NCBI RefSeq assembly: GCF_024320785.1
Contig: NZ_JANDBC010000001.1
Location: 955,309-1,019,308 of the forward strand
DNA from: Gracilimonas sediminicola
GTDB taxonomy: Bacteria > Bacteroidota > Rhodothermia > Balneolales > Balneolaceae
Reading direction: 5' to 3'
DNA length: 64,000 nucleotides
Shown here: piece after piece, positions 36,501 to 44,833 of the stretch
Position numbering within the stretch: position 1 is the first letter of the stretch
Layout: the number at the start of each line of letters is the position of its first letter
The notes under the pieces: model-generated
The model's database searches: none
The model's input: only the letters and a program-made list of their open reading frames with translations
What the model was told of the DNA's origin: nothing
Made by a program: the position numbers and the translations under genes

Positions 36501-36930
36501 CTTTTGTCAGCTGTTCTTTCTCCTCGGTTTCTAAGTCATAGATCCACACACCTTCTGCACCGGAAGCATCCGATATAAACGCAATCTTTTTTCCATCCGG
36601 GCTGAACCGTGGCTGGCTGTCGAACTGCATGCCTTCGGTTAATTGAGTAGCTTCTCCACCTTCCATCGGGATGGTATAGAGATCACCGAGGTAGTCAAAT
36701 ACTATGGTTTTGCCATCCGGGCTCACGTCAAGGGCAATCCAGGAACCTTCATTCAGGTTGAAAGAAAATTCACGACCGGGTTCCAGTGGTAAATCATTTT
36801 TCTTCTCTTCTTCGGTACTATCTGCTTCGGCTTCACCATCCTGAGCAACTGACAACTGAGGTATTGAAATTACCAGCAACCCGGCGAACAGTAATTTGAT
36901 CCATTTATTTACAAACGTATGCTTTTCCAT
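33589..36930 (-). CDS. Exported beta-propeller amidohydrolase
   Basis: A 1113-residue periplasmic or secreted protein. The start at 36930 gives a proper signal peptide (MEKHTFVNKWIKLLFAGLLV ... SVAQ); an in-frame upstream ATG at 37011 would add 27 residues before it. Residues about 60-650 are TolB/PD40-type propeller repeats (SPDGKTIVFDYLGDLYTIP, FSPDGKKIAFIS, WSPDGEWIAFVTW). A very acidic linker follows (about 655-700). The C-terminal part is an amidohydrolase of the imidazolonepropionase/prolidase type, with IIPGFVDTHAHFRHP (metal His pair near 755), then GVITTRDPQ and KLADLVILNSNPL. The same architecture occurs in predicted peptidases/amidohydrolases of Bacteroidota; the substrate is unknown. 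Confidence 0.9.
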   Translation of the reverse strand: MEKHTFVNKWIKLLFAGLLVISIPQLSVAQDGEAEADSTEEEKKNDLPLEPGREFSFNLNEGSWIALDVSPDGKTIVFDYLGDLYTIPMEGGEATQLTEGMQFDSQPRFSPDGKKIAFISDASGAEGVWIYDLETEEKEQLTKGKDDEYQSPEWMPDGKYVIASKDDPGNHKIWMYHIDGGSGVALTDEPGNLRMLEGAFGADDRYVWFSRRFGTWNYNASLPQYQIATYDRETGDITVQSNRYGSSFRPTLSSDGKWLVYGTRHDEYTGLVKRDLVTGDESWLAYPVQHDDQESRASRDVLPGMSFTPDNKYVVASYGGKIWKLPIDGGDAIEIPFSVNSTIELGPELDFDYPIEDTPQFEITQIRDAVPSPDGRKIAFTALNEIYTMVLPDGEPKKLVDLDETQAQPVWSPDGEWIAFVTWTPETGKVYKVRPNGRRLQQLNEEEGVFQDPVWNNDGSRIVLIKGQPQDFRNATRRTAFQGTSDLIWIDADGSENKFITYTNGRGNPHFVKGSDRIYLSSWGGLSSIRWDGTDEKEHLEVSRSGGGTASWIRMAPEGDQALAQVRNDLFVVTVPKVGGEAPEIRVGGSSSQFPSKQLTDIGGQFPAWSWDANRVHWSIGNAHVIYDFDDEQAYEDSVKAAKEMEEEKAEDEAGEADSEEESDEEEEEEKEEDKGYQPQEIEITVMADRDIPEGILVLRDARLITMNGDEIIENADLVIQDNRIIGVGKQGEVTIPEGAEIMEMNGKTIIPGFVDTHAHFRHPVNLHRGEFWSYLTNLAYGVITTRDPQTATTDVLTYQDLVHAGKLLGPRVYSTGPGVFSSEDISDLDHARDVLTRYSKYYDTKTIKMYGAGNREQRQWIIQAAKEQELMPTTEGSLDFKENLTQVIDGYPGHEHSFPVFPLYKDVIDLVAFSRTVYTPTLLVAYGGPWAENYFYAIERPHDEPKLQRFMPHQNLDERTRRRNAGWFMEEEHVFEELSVVVKDLVEAGGRAGVGSHGQLQGLGYHWELWAMQAGGISEHDILKVATIQGADGIGLDQDLGSIEEGKLADLVILNSNPLDNIRNTADISHIMKNGYMYEAETLDEVFPNQRELPTFWWQDNEPSNVPGVEKE

Positions 36931-37134
36931 AGTATTCGACTTATTTAATTTGAAGTGAAAGAAGCTAAAAAATTTAGCGAACCAGCCCAATCGTTTTACA
37001 AGTATATACAAGTAACGCTTCTGTTTTTGCCACTAAAACACGAAAGCGCAAAAGAGTTGTTCATCTGAGTTCGATTATAAAAAATTGAGAGTTTTTCCAC
37101 TTTGTGTATCGGTAAGTAAGTTGTCACCCCTGAA

Positions 37135-37154
37135 CCTGTCTGCCGACAGGCAGG
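37135..37154. repeat. Short GC-rich palindrome
   Basis: CCTGTCTGCCGACAGGCAGG folds by pairing CCTGTC with GACAGG or CCTG with CAGG in alternative registers. TGAAC before and GTTTCA after it add weak outer pairing. A dispersed-repeat fragment is likely. Confidence 0.4.
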
Positions 37155-37180
37155 CTTGTTTCAGGTCTGAGAAGAATGAT

Positions 37181-37287
37181 TTATAGGAAAGGTTTTAGTT
37201 CCAAGGTGTTAGGTTTTAGTTTTTGCCTTTTTTATCTAAAAGAACAAACTAAAACCTAACACCTAATACCTTGTCACTAACACCCAT
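37181..37287. repeat. TTAGG-word palindrome, copy 2
   Basis: Perfect 19-bp arms AGGTGTTAGGTTTTAGTTT (37204-37222) and complement (37246-37264), with a 23-base loop. Outer words GGTTTTAGTTCCAAGG on the left and TACCTTGTCACTAACACC on the right extend it imperfectly. It lies between divergent genes, so termination of either is not its role. Confidence 0.75.
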
Positions 37288-37341
37288 TTCAAATAAAACA
37301 TTGGGTTTTAGAAATGTTATCTTCAGCAAAAATTTTATGGT

Positions 37342-38181
37342 ATGACATTTACAGAAAAACTAAGAGCCTCAGTACAAGAAACCGGCTCTACCTTATGTGT
37401 AGGACTTGACCCCAACCTCGATCTTCTTCCTCAACCTGTTAAGCAGCAGTTTGAATCTCGTGAGGAGCAAGTCAGCTATTTCTGTAAACTCGTAATCGAT
37501 TACACCGCTGAGCACGCCGCTGCTTTTAAACCCAATCTGGCTTTTTTTGAAGCTCTGGGTAAAGACGGATTGTCTGTATTTGAGGAAGTGATCAGTCACA
37601 TCCCGGAAAATAAAATCATTATTGCCGATGCCAAGCGAGGAGATATCAGTTCAACAGCCGACCATTACAAAAAGGCGTACTTCGATGAGTTTAATGTGGA
37701 TGCCATCACCATAAACCCGCTGATGGGTTTCGAAACACTGGAGGCCTTTTCCAAAGATGAAACCAAAGGCCTGTATGTACTGGCCTTGACCTCAAACTCC
37801 GGGGCTTCCGACTTCCTCAAACAGCCCTATAAAAATTTCGAGTCCATGTCGGAGTACATTGCAGATCAGCTCTCGAAAAAATCACGTTTTTCAGATACTC
37901 ATTTAGGGATGGTTATTGGCGCAACGCAAGCGGAAGAGGCCTCTTCAGTGTTAAAGTATCATCCCGAAGGGGCTTTGCTTATTCCGGGCATCGGGGCTCA
38001 GGGCGGTTCTATTTCAGAACTTGAAAAGGCATTAACCCATCATACCGGAATTCCCCTTATTAACTCCAGCCGGGGCATTATTTACGCAGGAAAAGATGAA
38101 GGAGACTGGCCTGAATATGTTGCCGAACAAGCCAAATCGATGAAACAGAAATTAAGTTCAATCACGAAAAAATATGTCTAA
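37342..38181 (+). CDS. pyrF: Orotidine 5'-phosphate decarboxylase (type 2)
   Basis: Last step of UMP synthesis. The 279-residue protein is the longer type 2 form. Landmarks: [13 protein letters not shown] (18-30), [12 protein letters not shown] (62-73) and the catalytic [14 protein letters not shown] with Asp96 and Lys98. The C-terminal phosphate site is [10 protein letters not shown] and [11 protein letters not shown]. It overlaps rnhA by eight bases, so the two are translationally linked. No other pyr genes are nearby. Confidence 0.95.
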   Translation: MTFTEKLRASVQETGSTLCVGLDPNLDLLPQPVKQQFESREEQVSYFCKLVIDYTAEHAAAFKPNLAFFEALGKDGLSVFEEVISHIPENKIIIADAKRGDISSTADHYKKAYFDEFNVDAITINPLMGFETLEAFSKDETKGLYVLALTSNSGASDFLKQPYKNFESMSEYIADQLSKKSRFSDTHLGMVIGATQAEEASSVLKYHPEGALLIPGIGAQGGSISELEKALTHHTGIPLINSSRGIIYAGKDEGDWPEYVAEQAKSMKQKLSSITKKYV

Positions 38182-38617
38182 GAAGCCGGAAGTTATTGTT
38201 TATACCGATGGAGCCTGTAGCGGCAATCCCGGTCCGGGAGGATGGGGAGCCGTCCTTATTTGGAATGGAAAAGAGAAAGAACTGTCGGGAGGAGATCCGC
38301 AAACCACCAATAACCGAATGGAGATGCAGGCCGTAACTGAGGCCTTAAATGCATTGAATAAACCCTGCACGGTCATAATCCACAGCGACAGCGCCCTTAT
38401 TATTAACGCTTTTACCCAGGGATGGATTGACAGCTGGCAGAAACGCGGATGGCGCAAAGCCGACAAAAAACCGGTTGAAAACAAAGAGTTGTGGCAGGAT
38501 ATGCTGGAAGCTATGAAACCTCACGATGTAAAATGGGTGAAGGTAAAAGGCCATGCCGGCATTGAACTAAATGAACGAGCAGACCAACTCGCCGTAGCCG
38601 AATCGAAGAAATTCTAA
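38174..38617 (+). CDS. rnhA: Ribonuclease HI
   Basis: Degrades the RNA strand of RNA-DNA hybrids; cytosolic. The 147-residue protein has all four catalytic carboxylates: Asp12 ([16 protein letters not shown]), Glu50 ([13 protein letters not shown]), Asp72 ([10 protein letters not shown]) and Asp137 (NERADQLA). It keeps the basic substrate-handle segment [14 protein letters not shown], so it is the E. coli type. It starts inside the end of pyrF and is convergent with tsaD across a very long palindrome. Confidence 0.96.
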   Translation: MSKKPEVIVYTDGACSGNPGPGGWGAVLIWNGKEKELSGGDPQTTNNRMEMQAVTEALNALNKPCTVIIHSDSALIINAFTQGWIDSWQKRGWRKADKKPVENKELWQDMLEAMKPHDVKWVKVKGHAGIELNERADQLAVAESKKF

Positions 38618-38685
38618 ATTAGAAATGCTGAATTTTGAATTCGCTTAGAGCCAATTCAAAATTCATAATCCAGCATTTCTAATTT
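38616..38685. repeat. Two-tier palindrome between rnhA and tsaD
   Basis: Outer arms AAATTAGAAATGCTG (38616-38630) and CAGCATTTCTAATTT (38671-38685) are perfect over 15 bp. Inner arms GAATTTTGAATT (38630-38641) and AATTCAAAATTC (38653-38664) are perfect over 12 bp. It overlaps the rnhA stop and ends two bases before the tsaD stop, so it fills the convergent gap. Probably a bidirectional terminator. Confidence 0.7.
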
Positions 38686-38686
38686 C

Positions 38687-39670
38687 TTAAAGCGAAGCGT
38701 AGGGAACCATATCCAGATCATCAAACTGACCGGCTTCGGCTTTCATTTTTCCGGTGATGGCAATCATGGCTGCGTTATCGGTGCAATAGCTAATTTTTGG
38801 AGAGAACAGCTGAACACCCATTTCCCTGGCCATTTTTTCTGATTTTTCTCTCAGCATGGAATTCGCCGACACTCCACCGGCCAACAGCACTGTTTTAACC
38901 CCGGTTTTCTTAATTGCGCGTTTTAACTTTTTCACCAACACTTCAGCAATCGCAAAGGAAACGCTGGCGCATATATCATTCATGTGCTCCTGAATCCAGT
39001 CCTCCTCTTTATCCTGCAGATAATACAATACACTGGTTTTTAAACCCGAGAAGCTGAAATCCAATCCCTCCTGAAGCAAAGCTTGTGGAAATTTATGGAA
39101 CTTAGGGTCCCCGTCTTTAGCCAAACGATCCATGTGAGGCCCGGCCGGATACGGCAGCCCAAGCAGCTTACCGATTTTATCGAAAGCCTCTCCGGCGGCA
39201 TCATCCCGTGTCTGCCCGATAATTTCGTGCTCAAAGGCCGATTGCACATGCACCAGCTGTGTATGCCCGCCCGACACCGTAAGCGCCACTAACGGAAACT
39301 CAGGGCTGTGGTCGATGAAGTTGGCATAGATGTGGGCATCCATATGGTTAATCCCAATCAGTGGGATGTTTCGGGAAAGGGAAAGTCCTTTGGCAAAACA
39401 GGTTCCAACCAACAATGAACCCAGCAATCCGGGGCCCTGGGTTACGGCAACGGCATCCACTTCATCCAGCGAAAGCTCTGCTTCTTTCAAAGCCTGGTTT
39501 ACGGTTTGCGTAATAGTTTTTTGATGAGCCCGCGATGCCAGCTCCGGTACCACTCCCCCGAATTTGAGGTGTATAGACTGCGAGGCAATCACATTCGATT
39601 TAATTCCTTCAGCCGTTAAAACCGCCGCTGAGGTATCATCACAAGAGGATTCAATTCCGAGTATATTCAT
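38687..39670 (-). CDS. tsaD: tRNA N6-threonylcarbamoyladenosine transferase
   Basis: Catalytic subunit for t6A37 formation on ANN-decoding tRNAs; ASKHA-fold, essential in most bacteria. The 327-residue protein starts MNILGIESSCDDTSAAVL, has metal-binding His109 and His113 in INHMDAHIYANF, the DDAAGEAFDKIGKLLGLPYP segment (about 165-184) and the C-terminal AGGVSANSMLR block. It converges with rnhA. Other t6A genes (tsaB, tsaC, tsaE) are not in the window. Confidence 0.96.
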   Translation of the reverse strand: MNILGIESSCDDTSAAVLTAEGIKSNVIASQSIHLKFGGVVPELASRAHQKTITQTVNQALKEAELSLDEVDAVAVTQGPGLLGSLLVGTCFAKGLSLSRNIPLIGINHMDAHIYANFIDHSPEFPLVALTVSGGHTQLVHVQSAFEHEIIGQTRDDAAGEAFDKIGKLLGLPYPAGPHMDRLAKDGDPKFHKFPQALLQEGLDFSFSGLKTSVLYYLQDKEEDWIQEHMNDICASVSFAIAEVLVKKLKRAIKKTGVKTVLLAGGVSANSMLREKSEKMAREMGVQLFSPKISYCTDNAAMIAITGKMKAEAGQFDDLDMVPYASL

Positions 39671-39787
39671 GCCTTAAAGATACGAATGTTGGGCTTGAAA
39701 GACATGAGAAATGGAACACGGATGTCGCGGATTACTTGACTTCGTTTATGCCACTTCGGGCTTAACTAAAATCTGCTATTTATTATA

Positions 39788-40729
39788 CTAATATCTTCTG
39801 ATTGGTCTGACACGGTGTTCATCCGTTTTACTATCAGTATCCTCATCTCCCCAGGAAATCATTATCACTGCTCTCAGTGAATCGACAGCATGTTCATTTG
39901 AACTCCAGTAGGTTTCATTATCTAAACCACCCACTAAGCCACCGTTTTTAAATTGATAGAGTTTTCTCAATTCTCTGATGGATGGTAAATACCAATCATC
40001 AAACCCATTTAATTCCAGCTCCAGAGCTAGTTTGTAAGCTGGTTTACCATTTTTTGAATCATCGCACTCAGCATTATTTATAGCTTGTGTGTTTTCCAAT
40101 CCATTTTCTCCGGAATAAGTACCAATTAAAACTGAATTACAACCCCATTCTGCCTTTGGGTCAATCTCCCCATTGTACCAGTTTGGTGGTGCAGCAACTA
40201 AATACCTCCATCCATCCGAGTACTCTCCTTTATCATAGAATACAATACCGCCTTGTTCATATAGCTGATCCTCTGTATTAAATTTTTTTGATTCTGAATA
40301 CTTTTCAAAACTATCACCATATTGCTTAAATAGAGCCTTAATGCGGTAAAAATATTCAGTTCCGGGGCTCAGTTCATAGATTACATTACTAATGATACCT
40401 TCATTTTTTTCTTTATTGTAGTAAACCAATCCCTCCATATCTGTTGCATCAGCAAACTCGATATTATTTGTTTCATCCGGCAAACTGTCAACAGAAATAA
40501 ATATTTGGTACCCGTAGCTAGAATTAAACTTTGTATAATTTGAATAATAAGGTTCATTGATGCTGAAGGTCGTAAATAAATTCACCGACCGTGTCTTTAA
40601 ATACCTTACCTCGGTCGATAAAATTTTAATGGCTTCTATTTTTTTCTCTTCAACCGATGACGATGAATTGCAGCTTATGACTAAGCCCGAAAAAAGGAAA
40701 AGTATAAAACAGATAAGACGGTAACTCAT
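39788..40729 (-). CDS. Lipoprotein with DUF1566 (Lcl-like) domain
   Basis: A 313-residue predicted lipoprotein: lipobox LVISC with Cys20 after a hydrophobic signal, then a Ser-rich linker. The N-terminal half (about 35-155) looks like a fibronectin-type domain with VIYELSPGTEYFYRIKALF. The C-terminal half carries the DUF1566/Lcl signature: GGIVFYDKGEYSDGWRYLVA (about 160-179), then NGFDDWYLPSIRELRKLY and TYWSSNEHA ... HRVRPIRRY. Such domains occur in surface lipoproteins of unknown role. The gene looks more AT-rich than its neighbours and has a repeat scar just downstream (near 39712), which suggests acquisition. Confidence 0.8.
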   Translation of the reverse strand: MSYRLICFILFLFSGLVISCNSSSSVEEKKIEAIKILSTEVRYLKTRSVNLFTTFSINEPYYSNYTKFNSSYGYQIFISVDSLPDETNNIEFADATDMEGLVYYNKEKNEGIISNVIYELSPGTEYFYRIKALFKQYGDSFEKYSESKKFNTEDQLYEQGGIVFYDKGEYSDGWRYLVAAPPNWYNGEIDPKAEWGCNSVLIGTYSGENGLENTQAINNAECDDSKNGKPAYKLALELELNGFDDWYLPSIRELRKLYQFKNGGLVGGLDNETYWSSNEHAVDSLRAVIMISWGDEDTDSKTDEHRVRPIRRY

Positions 40730-40803
40730 AATAGTTCCTTAAAGATTACTCCAAAGAATATAATAATTTACCGATTTATTTAGATAGAAGAATACCTCCA
40801 CAA

Positions 40804-40838
40804 AATAAAAAACCCCACACAGTTAAATGTGCGGGGTT
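40804..40838 (-). terminator. Intrinsic terminator of dnaK
   Basis: Reading the minus strand, AACCCCGCAC and GTGTGGGGTT (40829-40838 and 40811-40820) form a stem with one mismatch and an eight-base loop, followed by a T run (A run on the plus strand, 40804-40810). It lies 35 bases past the dnaK stop. Confidence 0.85.
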
Positions 40839-40872
40839 AATTTAATCTTCGAGTAAGTGAGCTATATGTTAC

Positions 40873-42828
40873 TTACTTCTTGTCTTCATCGTCAACTACT
40901 TCGTAATCTGCATCTACGGCGTCATCGCCTTCATCAGATTCTTCGGAAGCGGATGCACCATCAGCGCCGGGAGTTTGACCTCCGGCAGCTCCGGCTCCGG
41001 CTGCGCCACCTGCAGCAGCTTCTTCCTGAGTAGCTTTATAGATTTCTTCAGAAGCACCGGACCAAGCCTGATTTACAGCTTCGATCGCTGAATCAATCTC
41101 GTCCATGTTTTCTTCTTTATGTGCTTTTTCGAGGGTTTCAAGAGCATCTTTAATGGCTTTCTTATTGTCATCGGAGATCTTGTCGCCGTACTCGTCAAGC
41201 TGCTTGCGGGTAGAGAATACAAGGCTGTCGGCCTCATTAAGCTTCTCAACACGCTCTTTAATCTTCTTGTCTTCTTCTGCGTGTTCTTCAGCAGCTTTCT
41301 TCATTTTTTCGATTTCCTCATCAGACAATCCTGAAGAAGATTCGATACGAATACTTTGCTCTTTACCGGTTCCTTTATCCTGTGCCTTAATGTTCAGTAC
41401 ACCGTTGGCATCCATATCAAAGGAAACCTCGATTTGAGGGACTCCGCGTGGTGCCGGTGGAATTCCATCTAAGTGGAAACGACCGAGTGTTCGGTTGTCC
41501 TGCGCTTTAGCACGTTCACCCTGCAATACATGAATCTCTACACTGCTCTGATTATCGGCAGCTGTTGAAAATGTCTGTGACTTGCTGGTTGGAATGGTGC
41601 TGTTGGCTTCGATAAGAGGTGTCATTACACCGCCCATGGTCTCAATTCCGAGGGTAAGCGGAGTTACATCCAGAAGAACAACGTCTTCTACATCACCCGA
41701 CATTACACCACCCTGAATAGCCGCACCAACTGCGACTACTTCATCAGGATTTACACCTTTACTTGGGTCTTTACCAAAGAATTCTTTAACCGCTTCCTGA
41801 ATTTTCGGAATTCGGGTTGAACCACCCACCAGAATTACCTGGTCGATATCATTCTTGGTAAACCCGGCATCATCCAGTGCTTTCTTACAAGGATCGATAG
41901 ACCGTTTGATCAGGTCATCAGCCAGCTGCTCAAACTTGGCACGGCTCAGATCAATGTTCAGGTGCTTAGGTCCTGAATCAGTTGCCGTCACAAATGGCAG
42001 GTTGATGTTCGTTTTTTGAGAGCTTGAAAGTTCGATCTTGGCTTTCTCAGCAGCATCTTTCAGTCGCTGCATGGCCATTGGATCTTTGCGAAGGTCAATA
42101 CCTTCATCTTTCTTAAACTCATCGGCCAGGAAGTCGATGATGCGTTGGTCAAAGTCGTCACCACCAAGATGTGTATCACCGTTAGTAGATTTCACTTCAA
42201 ACACACCGTCACCTAATTCCAGGATGGACACATCAAAAGTACCGCCACCGAGGTCATACACTACGATGGTTTGATCATCATCTTTCTTGTCCAGTCCATA
42301 AGCCAGAGAAGCGGCTGTTGGCTCGTTAATAATACGCTTTACTTCGAGTCCGGCAATTTTCCCGGCTTCCTGTGTTGCCTTACGCTGGGCATCGTTAAAG
42401 TAAGCAGGAACTGTAATTACAGCTTCCGTTACTTTCTCGCCCAGATATTCTTCCGCAGTTTGCTTCATTTTTTGAAGCACCATTGCCGAGATTTCCTGAG
42501 GCGCGTATTTGCGATCTTCAATTTCAACACGTGCCGTGTTGTCATCGCCTTTTACAATTTTGTAGTTAACCTGCTTGGTCTCATCCTTAACCTCGTCAAA
42601 CATGCGCCCCATAAAGCGTTTTACGGAAGCAACAGTTTTATCCGGATTAGTAATGGCCTGACGTTTTGCAGGCGCTCCAACCAGTCGTTCACCGTCTTTG
42701 GTGAAAGCAACAACAGAAGGAGTAGTTCGCCCACCCTCACTGTTCTGAATCACCACCGGCTCGTTGCCTTCCATTACGGCTACGCACGAATTGGTAGTTC
42801 CTAAGTCAATTCCTATGATTTTTCCCAT
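40873..42828 (-). CDS. dnaK: Molecular chaperone DnaK (Hsp70)
   Basis: ATP-driven Hsp70 chaperone. The 651-residue protein begins [20 protein letters not shown] and has [17 protein letters not shown] (about 140), [14 protein letters not shown] (about 195), [11 protein letters not shown] (about 335) and the substrate domain with [16 protein letters not shown] (about 390). The tail is Gly/Ala-rich then acidic ([28 protein letters not shown]), a common DnaK ending. grpE and dnaJ are not adjacent, and no CIRCE operator is visible upstream. It lies downstream of hsp20 on the same strand with a 114-base gap containing a hairpin-forming palindrome. Confidence 0.98.
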   Translation of the reverse strand: MGKIIGIDLGTTNSCVAVMEGNEPVVIQNSEGGRTTPSVVAFTKDGERLVGAPAKRQAITNPDKTVASVKRFMGRMFDEVKDETKQVNYKIVKGDDNTARVEIEDRKYAPQEISAMVLQKMKQTAEEYLGEKVTEAVITVPAYFNDAQRKATQEAGKIAGLEVKRIINEPTAASLAYGLDKKDDDQTIVVYDLGGGTFDVSILELGDGVFEVKSTNGDTHLGGDDFDQRIIDFLADEFKKDEGIDLRKDPMAMQRLKDAAEKAKIELSSSQKTNINLPFVTATDSGPKHLNIDLSRAKFEQLADDLIKRSIDPCKKALDDAGFTKNDIDQVILVGGSTRIPKIQEAVKEFFGKDPSKGVNPDEVVAVGAAIQGGVMSGDVEDVVLLDVTPLTLGIETMGGVMTPLIEANSTIPTSKSQTFSTAADNQSSVEIHVLQGERAKAQDNRTLGRFHLDGIPPAPRGVPQIEVSFDMDANGVLNIKAQDKGTGKEQSIRIESSSGLSDEEIEKMKKAAEEHAEEDKKIKERVEKLNEADSLVFSTRKQLDEYGDKISDDNKKAIKDALETLEKAHKEENMDEIDSAIEAVNQAWSGASEEIYKATQEEAAAGGAAGAGAAGGQTPGADGASASEESDEGDDAVDADYEVVDDEDKK

Positions 42829-42876
42829 TGGTCTAAAATCTGAGTTTTATTTGTTTGATTTAATATTCTTTTGTTC

Positions 42877-42936
42877 GCCACAAAAACTCTAAAACACAAA
42901 ATTAATTTTTCTTTCGTGGTTTAGAGCTTTCGTGGC
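42877..42936. repeat. Word-repeat palindrome between hsp20 and dnaK (GCCAC...CTCTAAAACAC)
   Basis: GCCAC (42877-42881) pairs with GTGGC (42932-42936), and CTCTAAAACACAAA (42887-42900) pairs imperfectly with TTTCGTGGTTTAGAG (42912-42926). It may terminate hsp20 transcription ahead of dnaK or fold in a read-through message. Similar words (GCCACTAAAACACGAAA) occur at 37030-37046. Confidence 0.5.
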
Positions 42937-42942
42937 CCTATT

Positions 42943-43407
42943 CTACTTAACCGGTATGGATTGTGAGTCCTTTAACGCCTCCGATTTAGGCATAGCGATG
43001 GTCAAAACACCGTTTCTGAAGCTGGCTGACACTTCGGCCGCATTCACATTTTGCGGTACCGCAAATGCCCGGGCAAAAGCCCCGCGACGTCGTTCCTGTC
43101 GCTTAAATTCTTCGCCATCTCCGGCAGTGATTTCACGCTCGCCTTTAACCGTCAGCACATTGTTCTTAAGGGAAATTCCAATCTCTTTTTTGGATAGTCC
43201 CGGAAGATCCAACAGAATTTTAAATTCTTCTTCACTCTCTACGATATCACAGTCAGGAGCAAAATCTTTGTCGTCGTTGGCCAGCGGCACAACTTTCTCT
43301 ACAAATTGCTGAATATCCTTACCCAGCTTTGAGAGATGTCTCTCTATTTCGATACCAAATTCTGTAAAATCTCCCATGTGCTTGCCGATTAATTCTTGTT
43401 CACCCAT
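42943..43407 (-). CDS. Small heat-shock protein (Hsp20/alpha-crystallin)
   Basis: Holdase chaperone that binds unfolding proteins without ATP. The 154-residue protein has a helical N-terminus, an alpha-crystallin domain (about 52-142) with DIVESEEEFKILLDLPGLSK, ISLKNNVLTVKGERE and the conserved FRNGVLTIAMPKSE, and a short C-terminal extension ending SIPVK, which supplies the I/V-P-V-type anchor motif. An internal ATG at residue 11 is an alternative start. It lies upstream of dnaK on the same strand. Confidence 0.92.
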   Translation of the reverse strand: MGEQELIGKHMGDFTEFGIEIERHLSKLGKDIQQFVEKVVPLANDDKDFAPDCDIVESEEEFKILLDLPGLSKKEIGISLKNNVLTVKGEREITAGDGEEFKRQERRRGAFARAFAVPQNVNAAEVSASFRNGVLTIAMPKSEALKDSQSIPVK

Positions 43408-43490
43408 AAGTAAGCAATAGCAATGCCAATCAGGGAGGGCGGTGGGAAAACTGACGTATTGACGGACGTATTGTCAGGAGTGGGAGGTGT

Positions 43491-43530
43491 TAACGTGTTT
43501 AAGTGCGAACGTTAATACTTAAACACGTTA
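43491..43530. repeat. GTGTTAACGTGTT-word palindrome, copy 2
   Basis: Perfect 14-bp arms TAACGTGTTTAAGT (43491-43504) and ACTTAAACACGTTA (43517-43530), with a 12-base loop. The word is nearly the same as in the palindrome at 33534-33580, about 10 kb away. It lies between the aroA stop and the hsp20 start, both minus strand. A tandem GACGTATTG repeat lies at 43453-43473. Confidence 0.65.
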
Positions 43531-43543
43531 CATAGCAATCAAT

Positions 43544-44833
43544 TTAAGAAGTTGATAGGTCTTCAAGATCATTCCAGAAGCCGGGATAGGAAACGGCCGC
43601 ACTTTCGGCATCTTTGATGAAGCTCTCTTGACTTCCTTTAAGTGATAGAACAGCAGCAGCCATGGCAATACGATGGTCATGATAGGATTCAAAATTCGCG
43701 GAGGAAAATGAAAAATCCGGGTCTCCATGAATAATTAAACCATCTTCTTTTTCCTCGAAGTTGGCCCCCACGGCATTCAGCATGTTTGCCATTGCCATGA
43801 TACGGTCGGTTTCTTTGTGGCGAAGTTCTTCCGCGCCCGATATAGTGGAAGTACCTTCTGCAAAAAGCATAGCCACCGAAAGAATGGGTAGTTCATCGAT
43901 ACAGTTGGGGATCATCTTCGGGTCGATCTCAATAGCTTTCAAATCGGAACCTTTTACGATAATATCCCCGGCCGGTTCGGCACCTTCCATACGCTCATTT
44001 TCTATGGTGATGTCTGCACCCATCTCATCCAAAATATCCAGCAGGGCATTTCGGGTAGGGTTCAGTCCCACGTTCCCGATCTTAATTTCCGCATCGTTTT
44101 GAATAGCGCCGGCAACCAGCCAGAAAGCTGCGGCAGAAAAATCTCCCGGAATAGTGTAGCTTTGATTGGGAATTTCATCCGCCAAACTTGCCGAAATGAT
44201 TTTGCGATCCTGAACCACCTTCTGGTCCAAATTCAGCAAGCGCTCGGAATGATCACGGCTTGGCAAAATTTCAATAACCTGCGTTAACTCTTCTCCAAAT
44301 AAACCAGCTAATAACACGCATGACTTCAACTGCGCGCTTGGAATCGGAAGTTCAAACTGCAGGGGCTTCAGCGGTTCATTCCTGTTAATGAAAAGCGGAG
44401 CATAAGCACCGTTCCGCGCCAGTATATGTGCCCCCATTTTCTCCAGCGGTTTGATAATTCGTGTCATCGTACGCCCGCAAAGGGATTCATCCCCTACCAG
44501 CTTCGCTGAAATATTGGCCCCAACCAATACTCCCGAAAGCAAACGCATGGCAGTACCGGAATTACCGCAATCAAGATCTTTAACCGGTGTTTTGATGTTC
44601 TTTCTTCCGGTTCCTTTTATAATGAGGGTGCCGTTTTCCTCTTTCACTTCAGCACCAAGCTGCTGGACGCAGCTTAATGTGCTTTGCGGATCCTGGGCTT
44701 GGGAATAATTTTTTACCTCCGAAACACCATCATACAATAACGAAAAAATGGCAGCGCGTTGAGAGATTGATTTGTCAGGAGGTAATGTGAGTTCACCTTT
44801 TAAAGATGAAGCCGAAGTAATCTTTTTAATCAT
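43544..44833 (-). CDS. aroA: 3-phosphoshikimate 1-carboxyvinyltransferase (EPSP synthase)
   Basis: Sixth step of the shikimate pathway: joins PEP to shikimate 3-phosphate. The 429-residue protein has LPPDKSISQRAAIFSLL (17-33), GNSGTAMRLLSGVL (about 90-103), PSRDHSERLL (about 190), the catalytic region IPNCIDELPILSVAMLFAEG (about 303-322) and ELRHKETDRI. Its start codon overlaps the stop of the TPR gene (ATGA), so it is the last gene of an operon running from 52527. Confidence 0.95.
   Translation of the reverse strand: MIKKITSASSLKGELTLPPDKSISQRAAIFSLLYDGVSEVKNYSQAQDPQSTLSCVQQLGAEVKEENGTLIIKGTGRKNIKTPVKDLDCGNSGTAMRLLSGVLVGANISAKLVGDESLCGRTMTRIIKPLEKMGAHILARNGAYAPLFINRNEPLKPLQFELPIPSAQLKSCVLLAGLFGEELTQVIEILPSRDHSERLLNLDQKVVQDRKIISASLADEIPNQSYTIPGDFSAAAFWLVAGAIQNDAEIKIGNVGLNPTRNALLDILDEMGADITIENERMEGAEPAGDIIVKGSDLKAIEIDPKMIPNCIDELPILSVAMLFAEGTSTISGAEELRHKETDRIMAMANMLNAVGANFEEKEDGLIIHGDPDFSFSSANFESYHDHRIAMAAAVLSLKGSQESFIKDAESAAVSYPGFWNDLEDLSTS

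Larger units (their letters stand above)
36931..37341. other. Gene-free divergent region rich in repeats
   Basis: The gap between the amidohydrolase and pyrF, both reading outward. It holds TTTTTGCCACTAAAACACGAAAG (similar words recur near 42877), a GC-rich hairpin CCTGTCTGCCGACAGGCAGG (37135-37154), and TTAGG-word palindrome copy 2. A possible pyrF promoter is TTG at 37301 and TATCTTCA at 37318-37325, partly matching TAnnTTTG. I see no coding region. Confidence 0.55.

Noticed and set aside
36931-37011. Upstream ATG extending the amidohydrolase
   Set aside because: It would put 27 residues ahead of a normal signal peptide, which begins at the ATG at 36930.
39788-40729. Phage tail or host-recognition protein
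   Set aside because: A DUF1566 domain alone and a lipobox do not indicate a phage, and no other phage genes are near.
42271-42804. Long open frame on the plus strand inside dnaK
   Set aside because: It is antisense to a near-perfect DnaK coding frame; its translation has no family features. A shadow frame.
42829-42942. CIRCE operator ahead of dnaK
   Set aside because: No TTAGCACTC-type inverted repeat is present in the gap.
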